This document shows positions 6,956 to 13,268 of a stretch of 13,953 nt of DNA, piece by piece (the first letter of the stretch is position 1; each line of letters starts with the position of its first letter). The stretch covers positions 1-13,953 of the forward strand of contig JASLGV010000541.1 in NCBI GenBank assembly GCA_030149995.1, given 5' to 3'. The translations under genes were made by a program, and so were the position numbers. The notes below the pieces were generated by a model that saw only the letters and a list, made by a program, of their open reading frames with translations, was not told the origin of the DNA and ran no database searches. Origin of the DNA: Pedobacter sp. (GTDB taxonomy: Bacteria; Bacteroidota; Bacteroidia; Sphingobacteriales; Sphingobacteriaceae).

Positions 6956-8212
6956 TTAAAATAAAATCAGCTGATCGCTATCTGTTTTGGAGCAGTTGCG
7001 TTGGCTTTCGGCCAGGATAAAAGCCTTTATTTGTGTGCCCTGGTAATCTTTTAAAGAAAGCGGGCTGTCTGAACAGGTAATGAAATGCCTGGCCCGGTTG
7101 TAAGCAACACCGATTTTTTTGAGTTGATCTGAACGCAACTTTCCAAATTTGCGGGCTTGTATAATCTTCTTTGCAGACATCACCCCAATGCCGGGAATCC
7201 GGAGAATCATGTTGTAATCAGCTTTGTTAATGTCAACTGGAAAATGCTGCATGTTGCGGATGGCCCAGCTTAATTTAGGGTCTATATCTACATCAAGATT
7301 GGGATTGGCATCATTTAAGATTTCCTGTACCTTGAAGCCATAAAACCTGATGAGCCAATCGGTTTGGTAGAGGCGGTTTTCTCTGAGCAGGGGAGGCTGT
7401 GTACCCAAAACGGGCATCCTCGTATCGTTGCTAATGGGAATATATCCGGAGTAATACACCCTTTTTAGAGCAAAATTTTTATAAAAGGCATTGGCCGTAT
7501 ACATAATATCCTTATCACTCTCTGCTGTGGCTCCGATAACCATTTGCGTGCTTTGGCCTGCCGGAACAAATTTGGGAATGTGTCTGATGAGTTTTTTATC
7601 AGCAGCAAATTGTACAATGTTCTGTTGTACCAGCTCTAAAGGCTTGATAACATCGGCGTGTTTCTTTTCGGGAGCCAATAATTTTAATCCGGCTTCGGTA
7701 GGCATTTCTAAATTAATACTCATCCGGTCGGCATAAAGTCCGGCTTCCTTAATCAGTTCATCGCTGGCACCCGGAATGGTTTTTAAATGGATGTAGCCGT
7801 TGTAACGCTGTTCGAGCCTTAATTTTTTAACCACCAGGAGCAGGCGTTCCATGGTAAAATCGGCATTTTTAAAAATCCCGGAGCTGAGAAAAAGACCTTC
7901 TATGTAATTGCGCCTGTAAAAATTCATGGTCAGCTCAACTACTTCATCTACCGTAAATGCGGCTCTTTTAATATCGTTGCTCTTTCGGGATACACAAAAG
8001 GCACAATCGAAAATGCAATGATTGGTTAAGAGGATTTTAAGCAGCGAAACGCAACGCCCATCTTCGGTATAGGTGTGGCAAATACCAGAAGTATGTCCGT
8101 TGCCAAGCCCTTTATTCAGGTTCTTGCGATCGCTTCCGCTGGAGGAGCAAGATACGTCGTATTTTGCGGCATCTGCCAGGATATTTAGTTTTTCGCGTAT
8201 ACGGTCAAACAT
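6956..8212 (-). CDS. Radical SAM protein with helix-hairpin-helix, putative DNA repair/modification (TIGR03916-like)
   Basis: A 418-aa protein. The N-terminus has DVSCSSSGSDR, a family feature. The CIFDCAFC motif (Cys66, Cys70, Cys73; CxxxCxxC) is the radical SAM 4Fe-4S site, and the TIM-barrel-like part runs to about residue 260. A C-terminal helix-hairpin-helix at about 328-367 (DYNMILRIPGIGVMSAKKIIQARKFG) should bind DNA. This matches the TIGR03916 family, which occurs with TIGR03915 and sometimes with uracil-DNA glycosylase domains; the reaction is unknown. I chose ATG 8212, not the in-frame TTG at 8236, because the TTG lies inside a perfect -7 element (8234-8241), so a transcript from that promoter would not include it. 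It is followed 10 bases later by its partner gene. Confidence 0.9.
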   Translation of the reverse strand: MFDRIREKLNILADAAKYDVSCSSSGSDRKNLNKGLGNGHTSGICHTYTEDGRCVSLLKILLTNHCIFDCAFCVSRKSNDIKRAAFTVDEVVELTMNFYRRNYIEGLFLSSGIFKNADFTMERLLLVVKKLRLEQRYNGYIHLKTIPGASDELIKEAGLYADRMSINLEMPTEAGLKLLAPEKKHADVIKPLELVQQNIVQFAADKKLIRHIPKFVPAGQSTQMVIGATAESDKDIMYTANAFYKNFALKRVYYSGYIPISNDTRMPVLGTQPPLLRENRLYQTDWLIRFYGFKVQEILNDANPNLDVDIDPKLSWAIRNMQHFPVDINKADYNMILRIPGIGVMSAKKIIQARKFGKLRSDQLKKIGVAYNRARHFITCSDSPLSLKDYQGTQIKAFILAESQRNCSKTDSDQLILF

Positions 8213-8219
8213 ACAATTA

Positions 8220-8233
8220 TTAGCTTTTGCTAA
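8220..8233. promoter_or_regulatory. 14-bp dyad over the predicted transcription start of the radical SAM operon
   Basis: TTAGC-TTTT-GCTAA is a perfect 5-bp inverted repeat with a 4-base centre. It begins one base downstream of the -7 element and covers the expected transcription start, a typical repressor position. It could also form a weak hairpin at the 5' end of the mRNA. Which protein would bind it is unknown. Confidence 0.4.
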
Positions 8234-8241
8234 CAAAAGTA
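8234..8241 (-). promoter_or_regulatory. -7 promoter element for the radical SAM operon
   Basis: The minus strand reads TACTTTTG, an exact match to TAnnTTTG, 21 bases upstream of the ATG at 8212. No good TTTG is seen at -33. The region 8213-8284 is otherwise very AT-rich. Confidence 0.5.
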
Positions 8242-8284
8242 GTTAAAAACTAAATATATTAGTATTTTATTTTTTGTTGTTGAA

Positions 8285-8929
8285 TTAGCGTCCTTCCCAT
8301 TCCTGGTAGAATTCTTCCAGATAGGTAAGCATAAACTGATGTCTTTTTTCTGCAAGCGCTTTGCCGGCATCCGTGTTCATCATATCCTTTAATAGAAGTA
8401 GTTTTTCGTAAAAATGGTTGATGGTGGGAGCGGTTGTGTTTTTATAAGCTTCTTTATCGAGGTATTGAACCGGTTTTATTGCCGGATCGTAGAGTATACG
8501 GTTTTTAAAACCTCCGTAAGTAAAGGCACGTGCAATGCCGATGGCACCAATGGCGTCGAGGCGGTCTGCATCTTGTACAACCTGTAATTCTTTGGTTTTA
8601 GGCGCTGTCTTTTCAAAGCTGTTTTTGAAAGACATGTTCCGGATAATTTCGACCACATGGGAAACGATGGCGTCTTCTACACCGATGGATTGAAGGAAAT
8701 TCTGGGCCGTTTGCGGGCCGATATCTTCATTTCCATTGTTGAATTTCGGGTCTGCAATATCATGCAACAGGGCCGCAAACGCAACTACAGACTCGTTGGC
8801 TTTTTCCTGCTGATTGATATTCATGGCGGTTTTGAATACACGTTCTATGTGGAACCAATCGTGCCCGGCTTCGGCATCTTGAAGTGTTTGCTGAACAAAT
8901 TGTATGGTTTTTTCTATTGCTGTAGACAT
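8285..8929 (-). CDS. HD-domain phosphohydrolase, YedJ-like
   Basis: A 214-aa soluble metal-dependent hydrolase of the HD superfamily. Likely metal ligands are His27 (in GHDWFHIERV, 22-31), His56-Asp57 (in LLHDIAD, 54-60) and Asp122 (in VVQDADRLDAIGAIGIARAF, 118-137). Layout and length match E. coli YedJ-type proteins, whose substrates are not well defined; nucleotides are possible. The gene lies 41 bases after the 164-aa unknown gene on the same strand, so both may belong to one transcript that starts with the RNA methyltransferase. A 72-base AT-rich gap with a promoter separates it from the radical SAM gene. The fold assignment is firm; the substrate is unknown. Confidence 0.87.
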   Translation of the reverse strand: MSTAIEKTIQFVQQTLQDAEAGHDWFHIERVFKTAMNINQQEKANESVVAFAALLHDIADPKFNNGNEDIGPQTAQNFLQSIGVEDAIVSHVVEIIRNMSFKNSFEKTAPKTKELQVVQDADRLDAIGAIGIARAFTYGGFKNRILYDPAIKPVQYLDKEAYKNTTAPTINHFYEKLLLLKDMMNTDAGKALAEKRHQFMLTYLEEFYQEWEGR

Positions 8930-8970
8930 ATTCAGGTAGGTCGTATGTTTATGGTAGTATTGTAAGTGTA

Positions 8971-9465
8971 TTAATAGAGGCCCCAGTCATCGCAGGTGCT
9001 GTCTCTTTCGAAGTATTTGACCCAATCAATAAAAAGAATGCGGAACTTTTCAACTTCATTTAATACAATATCCCGATATTCCGGCGTACAGATTTCAAAA
9101 ATATCGGCGGCTTTAACCTGGGTTTCCAGTTCCCGGCAGTTGGTGCGGATAATGGAGGCGTTTTCCATTCGTAAAATATAAACATCGGCACCTTCTGCAC
9201 CTATAATTTTGGGACAAAGAATGAGCGCATTCTGCATAATGAGGGTGGAGGTCATTTCAGCAAGATCACCCTCCAGGGTTTCGCAGAACAAAGCCGCATA
9301 TTTATATACTTCACGGGCCTGATTATATAGTTTTTCGGCTCGCAGTAGTTTTAATTTTCGTTTCAGCGTTTCTTCTGTCGATAGAGAATTTGTGCTTTCT
9401 TCTTCAGCACCGAATGGAACAAAATGTTTCCATTCGGGCATGTGGTCCATATTGTCAAACTCCAT
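8971..9465 (-). CDS. Conserved-looking protein of unknown function
   Basis: I do not recognise this 164-aa protein. It has no signal peptide or membrane segment and appears mostly alpha-helical. An acidic and polar N-terminus (1-30) contains MPEWKHFVPFG. A charged helix (about 33-55, LKRKLKLLRAEKLYNQAREVYKY) is followed by a central region with ALILCPKIIGAEGADVYILRMENASIIRTNCREL at about 80-113, and a C-terminal helix FRILFIDWVKYFERD ends in DDWGLY. Alternative starts exist at Met6 and Met9. Sitting between the RNA methyltransferase (50-base gap) and the HD hydrolase (41-base gap) on the same strand makes it likely part of their operon. Codon usage looks like its neighbours, so it is probably a real gene. 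Confidence 0.75.
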   Translation of the reverse strand: MEFDNMDHMPEWKHFVPFGAEEESTNSLSTEETLKRKLKLLRAEKLYNQAREVYKYAALFCETLEGDLAEMTSTLIMQNALILCPKIIGAEGADVYILRMENASIIRTNCRELETQVKAADIFEICTPEYRDIVLNEVEKFRILFIDWVKYFERDSTCDDWGLY

Positions 9466-9515
9466 ATTGATTAAATAGGTTGTTATGGTTCGGAGATTCT
9501 GTTAATGTTCATGGG

Positions 9516-10700
9516 TTAGGCCGGATCGGGCGGTAAAGTTCTTTTAGAGCCGTCGTACAATTCATATTCAAGTAACCGGCAATCCAGCTTTCCATTGTAA
9601 AATTCGATTTTACGGGAAGCCTTTAACCCGATTTTCTTGGCAAGATCCGGATTCCCGGTAAAGATATAACCCGAATAACCTTTGCATTCTTTTTTCATAT
9701 AATCGCCCATGCGCTTATAAGTCAGCTCCAGTTTGCTGTGTACACCCAGGCGTTCACCGTATTCAGGATTGAATACCACCACACCTTTTCCATCAGCAGG
9801 TACAGGTGTTTGTTCAAAATCGCAAACCTGGAAATCAATTAATGTATCAACGCCAGCAGTTTTTGCATTTCTGCGGGTTACATCTACGGCATCGTCCGAA
9901 ATGTCGGATGCAATGATTTTGAAATCTATGTTTTTAATTACCTGGTCTTTCAGGGCGCGTCTTTCGTTAAAGAATTCTTGCTCATCATAACCTATAATGT
10001 GCATAAATCCGTAGTTCATCCGGTATAAGCCCGGTTTTCTGTTGGTTGCAATCAGGGCTGCTTCAATGGCAAGGGTTCCCGAACCACACATGGGATTGAT
10101 AAAAGGTGATTTTTTATCCCAATTGGTTGCATATATAACGCCCGAAGCCAGGGCTTCCAGCATGGGTGCTTTGCCCGGAATTTTACGGTACCCGTGTTTG
10201 GCAAGGGTTTCGCCCGAAGTGTCTAAGAAAATATCGGCTTCCGAATCTTTCCAGTAAAGGTGTACCACTGCTTTGTTTACATCCGAACCAGAATTTGGAC
10301 GGATGCCTTTTTTTTCTTTGATGCGGTCTACGATGGCATCCTTTACTTTTAAATTGGCAAAAAGCGGGGTGGTTATATTTGGATTATCCACATTTGAGGT
10401 AACGGAAAAGTAGCCCGAAAAATCAATGAATTCTTCCCATTCAATGGCCGAAACCTGTGTGTATAAATCGTCGGGTGTAGAGGCTTTGAAACTTTTTAAA
10501 GCATATAAGATCTGGCTCGCACAGCGAAGGTTTAAATTGAGTTTTATACACTCTGTGAGTGTTATATAAAGCTCTACGCCGGTTGAAAATGCCCTTTCAA
10601 TTTTATAACCCAGGGCGCTAACTTCATCTTGTAAGTAGGGCGAAAGCCGTTTATTACAGGTGATGATTACTTTACTTTTATTGTGGAAAACTTGCGTCAT
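9516..10700 (-). CDS. THUMP-domain class I SAM-dependent RNA methyltransferase (RlmL N-domain-like)
   Basis: A 394-aa protein of the COG0116 type. An N-terminal ferredoxin-like and THUMP RNA-binding part covers about residues 1-165. A Rossmann-type methyltransferase follows, with FINPMCGSGTLAIEAALIA (200-218, SAM-binding region), an acidic IIASDISDDAVDVTRRNA strand-loop (262-279) and the motif IV position FNPEYGERLG (310-319). E. coli RlmL makes m2G2445 in 23S rRNA with its corresponding N-terminal half; this single-domain form lacks the RlmK half. Motif IV reads NPEY where the usual catalytic motif is (N/D)PP(Y/F). The gene is divergent from the DUF3127 gene with 68 bases between them, and heads a run of minus-strand genes. 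RNA methyltransferase is confident; the exact target base is inferred. Confidence 0.88.
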   Translation of the reverse strand: MTQVFHNKSKVIITCNKRLSPYLQDEVSALGYKIERAFSTGVELYITLTECIKLNLNLRCASQILYALKSFKASTPDDLYTQVSAIEWEEFIDFSGYFSVTSNVDNPNITTPLFANLKVKDAIVDRIKEKKGIRPNSGSDVNKAVVHLYWKDSEADIFLDTSGETLAKHGYRKIPGKAPMLEALASGVIYATNWDKKSPFINPMCGSGTLAIEAALIATNRKPGLYRMNYGFMHIIGYDEQEFFNERRALKDQVIKNIDFKIIASDISDDAVDVTRRNAKTAGVDTLIDFQVCDFEQTPVPADGKGVVVFNPEYGERLGVHSKLELTYKRMGDYMKKECKGYSGYIFTGNPDLAKKIGLKASRKIEFYNGKLDCRLLEYELYDGSKRTLPPDPA

Positions 10701-10768
10701 AATATATGCGAAGTTATCAATAAAAATATTGAGATTTGATCTTTATAGTACATTAAGTAGTATTAGAT

Positions 10769-11134
10769 ATGGAAATAAAAGGAAAAGTACACGAAGTAGG
10801 TGCCACACAGCAAGTTAGTGAAACGTTTAAAAAACGTGATTTAATAATAGAATACGCAGAAAATCCAACATATCCTGAATACATCCGTTTTGAGGCTTTG
10901 CAAGATAAAACAGCGTTATTAGATAGCTTTAAGGCAGGTGATGAAGTGGAAGTTTTCTTTAACCTGCGCGGCAGACCGTGGACTGATAAAACAGGTAAAA
11001 CATCATATTTCAACAGTTTGGTTGTTTGGCGCATCAATGCAGTAGCTGCGGGTGCAGCTCCTTCTACCCCTGCATATGCTGCTCCGGTTGATGTGAGCAA
11101 TGCGCCGGGTGAAGATGATGACTTGCCTTTCTAA
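10769..11134 (+). CDS. DUF3127 protein with SSB-like acidic C-terminal tail
   Basis: A 121-aa protein. Residues 1-90 form a compact beta-rich domain (MEIKGKVHEVGATQQVSETFKKRDLII..FEALQDKTALLD..VFFNLRGRPW) that looks like an OB fold and fits the DUF3127 family of Bacteroidota. Residues 91-110 are an Ala/Pro linker, and the protein ends in GEDDDLPF. The acidic tip ending in PF mimics the conserved C-terminus of single-stranded DNA-binding proteins, which recruits replication and repair enzymes. Function is not established; a nucleic-acid-binding or SSB-accessory role is inferred from fold and tail. It stands alone, with a terminator 36 bases after its stop, and no strong -7 element is seen before the ATG. 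Confidence 0.85.
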   Translation: MEIKGKVHEVGATQQVSETFKKRDLIIEYAENPTYPEYIRFEALQDKTALLDSFKAGDEVEVFFNLRGRPWTDKTGKTSYFNSLVVWRINAVAAGAAPSTPAYAAPVDVSNAPGEDDDLPF

Positions 11135-11170
11135 ATAAAGAATCTTTTTTAAGCAAACAATTTTGATGAG

Positions 11171-11200
11171 TGCCGGAATATTATTCCGGCATTTTTTTTT
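11171..11200 (+). terminator. Rho-independent terminator after the DUF3127 gene
   Basis: TGCCGGAAT and ATTCCGGCA form a 9-bp GC-rich stem with an ATT loop, followed by nine T residues. It lies 36 bases after the DUF3127 stop and isolates that gene from the downstream kinase. Confidence 0.92.
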
Positions 11201-11228
11201 ATTTAAACGGTTTGCCCACCTGCTGATG

Positions 11229-11253
11229 ACCGGTTTTGTACCTTTAAACCGGT
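11229..11253. repeat. 8-bp inverted repeat upstream of the second kinase
   Basis: ACCGGTTT (11229-11236) and AAACCGGT (11246-11253) are perfect inverted copies with a 9-base spacer. The element sits 43 bases upstream of the -7 element at 11296 and could be an operator or a hairpin. Directly after it are two TGTTAA copies with a 10-bp period. Function is not known. Confidence 0.4.
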
Positions 11254-11295
11254 GTTAAAATATGTTAAAAATAGGCTTATAATCTGCGCATTAAG

Positions 11296-11303
11296 TAGTT
11301 TTG
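11296..11303 (+). promoter_or_regulatory. -7 promoter element for the kinase at 11346
   Basis: TAGTTTTG is an exact match to TAnnTTTG, 42 bases upstream of the ATG. A clear TTTG at -33 is missing, so activation by another factor is possible. Confidence 0.5.
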
Positions 11304-11345
11304 GATGGTGATAAATTTTTTATCCCGCTATTTTCTCAACATTAA

Positions 11346-13130
11346 ATGAAAAAAAGAAGCTTCTGGTTAATTACAGTTTTAATGACACTCGCTTTGCTGG
11401 GGGTTTTTGTTATGCAGCTGTATTACATCCGCGAAGCTTACAATTTAAAGTCGCAACTTTTTGATGAACAGGTAAATCAGGCCCTGAAGGCAGTGGTTAA
11501 TAAAATTCAAAAAAAAGATGCCTATAATTTTTTTCAGAGAAACAGCGAACAAAGCAGGCAAAGGCGCATTCAGGATGCACGCAAACGGACGCTCGATTTA
11601 ATGGAAGCCCAGCAGAAATACCAGGCCCAGCTTCAAAGTAGTCAGCTAAACAGGGAAAAAGCCATCGAAGCATACTTAAATGAACAGGACAACATCATTC
11701 GCAATAACTTTATCCGCCCGATTATTATAACGGAGCGCGATTATGCAAAGCTGGTTGCCCTGGATGCAAAAATAAAATCGGCTAAGGGGAATGTTGCGCC
11801 CTCCATGTATTACCCGGATTTAAAGACTTTCAACCTGGCATCGCCTAAAGATTTGCCCGATACGATCCGTTACCTCGTTATTGATCCGCAAGACGGGCAA
11901 ACGCGGTTCATCTCTCTTCCAAAAATTTCGGATGTGCTGGCGGCTAAGTTTAAAAAGGAAGATCACCTGCTTAAAAGACTGCACGAACGTAAACTGGCGC
12001 TGATTAACATCGATTCGGCAAAAAGTGTCAGTCAGGCAATTAATCAGCTGGAAGTTGTGGCTAAAGAGATGCAGGAAAAAAATGTACCGCTCGATAAAAG
12101 AATTAACTTTAAAGATCTCGACCGGATTATACAGGCCGAGCTGCTCGATCACAACATTAGCCAGCAATGGGCATATAAAGTTTCGATGGCTAAAAAAGAC
12201 TCTGTTTTGTATCAGCAGGTTTCCAATAAGCCGGTTAATTTCCTGCCTTTAAATACTTATAAAACAACCTTGTTCGGAAGTGATCTTTTTAGAGATCCGG
12301 GCATGCTTTATCTTACATTTCCCAATAAAAATACAGCTATATTAACCAATCTGGGCGTAACCGTTGCCTCGTCTGTGGGTTTGCTGCTGGTATTGGTTTT
12401 TATCTTTGCTTATACCCTTTATGCCATCCTGAAGCAAAAGAAAATTTCGGAAATGAAAACCGATTTTATCAACAACATGACGCACGAGTTTAAAACGCCT
12501 GTGGCAACGATTATGATTGCCAGTGAGGCGCTTAAAGACCCGGAGGTAACGGAAGACAAGTCGAGAATAAAACGGTTGGCCGGAATTATTTACGATGAAA
12601 ATGTGCGTTTGGGTAATCATATTGAACGGGTATTGAGCATTGCACGCCTGGAAAAGAATGAGCTTAAAATGGAAAATACCGAGGTGGATATGAACGAGTT
12701 GATCCTGTTGGTATTGGATAGCATGAGTTTACAGCTACAGAAAAGAAATGCCTTGGTTAATGTACATACAGAGGCCGAAAATGCGCTGGTGTACGGAGAT
12801 GAGCTTCATTTGTCGAATGTGTTGTATAACCTCATCGATAATGCAAATAAATATAGTGTGCAGGCACCTGAAATTACCATTACAACAAAAAATACAGGAA
12901 AAAATTTAATTATAGAAGTTTCCGATAAAGGAATCGGGATGACCAAAGAGCAGTCTAAAAGGGTTTTCGACCAATTTTACCGGGTACCTACAGGTAACCT
13001 GCACGATGTAAAGGGTTTTGGACTGGGCTTGAATTATGTGCAGGATATCATCAGGCAGTTAAACGGAAGCATTAAAGTACAGAGCGAGAAGGACAGGGGA
13101 ACCACATTTGAAATATGTTTACCTTTGTAA
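11346..13130 (+). CDS. Sensor histidine kinase with large extracytoplasmic domain (RprX-like)
   Basis: A 594-aa membrane kinase. Transmembrane helices lie at about residues 8-28 and 334-361 and bound an extracytoplasmic region of about 300 residues. That region is unusually rich in Gln, Lys, Arg and Asp; residues 62-118 look like a charged coiled coil, and I recognise no known sensor domain. The HisKA domain has DFINNMTHEFKTPV with His380. The ATPase part shows the N box (LSNVLYNLIDNANKYS, 489-504), G1 DKGIGM (527-532) and G2 KGFGLGL (556-562). Architecture resembles Bacteroides RprX, whose partner RprY is an OmpR-type regulator like the one encoded downstream. The ATG at 11346 directly precedes a positively charged residue cluster and the first helix. 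The signal is unknown. Confidence 0.88.
   Translation: MKKRSFWLITVLMTLALLGVFVMQLYYIREAYNLKSQLFDEQVNQALKAVVNKIQKKDAYNFFQRNSEQSRQRRIQDARKRTLDLMEAQQKYQAQLQSSQLNREKAIEAYLNEQDNIIRNNFIRPIIITERDYAKLVALDAKIKSAKGNVAPSMYYPDLKTFNLASPKDLPDTIRYLVIDPQDGQTRFISLPKISDVLAAKFKKEDHLLKRLHERKLALINIDSAKSVSQAINQLEVVAKEMQEKNVPLDKRINFKDLDRIIQAELLDHNISQQWAYKVSMAKKDSVLYQQVSNKPVNFLPLNTYKTTLFGSDLFRDPGMLYLTFPNKNTAILTNLGVTVASSVGLLLVLVFIFAYTLYAILKQKKISEMKTDFINNMTHEFKTPVATIMIASEALKDPEVTEDKSRIKRLAGIIYDENVRLGNHIERVLSIARLEKNELKMENTEVDMNELILLVLDSMSLQLQKRNALVNVHTEAENALVYGDELHLSNVLYNLIDNANKYSVQAPEITITTKNTGKNLIIEVSDKGIGMTKEQSKRVFDQFYRVPTGNLHDVKGFGLGLNYVQDIIRQLNGSIKVQSEKDRGTTFEICLPL
13120..13127 (+). promoter_or_regulatory. Candidate -7 element at the kinase stop codon
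   Basis: TACCTTTG matches TAnnTTTG exactly and ends at the base before the TAA stop of the kinase. It could start a separate transcript for the response regulator with a leader of about 135 bases. No -33 TTTG is spaced correctly. The same bases form a small ACCTTT-GT-AAAGGT inverted repeat (13121-13134). The 138-base gap also contains TACAC-AATA-GTGTA (13236-13249), another short dyad. Confidence 0.3.
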
Positions 13131-13268
13131 AGGTTGTTTTGAGCATCGAACGTTCCATATATTGCCATTAACAGGTTAAAATCCAAGATCTCTGCGGTTC
13201 GATTAAACCCAAATGCTAAATCTGAATCAAACACTTACACAATAGTGTATACATAACAAACTAAGAAT

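Noticed and set aside
11253..11268. TGTTAA pair upstream of the second kinase as a third Pho box
   Set aside because: The period is 10 bp, not 11, the repeat points away from the kinase gene, and no -7 element follows at 9 bp.
13168..13181. TTAACA near TTAAAA before the response regulator as a Pho box
   Set aside because: The two copies are 8 bp apart and the second is imperfect, so it does not match the 11-bp architecture.
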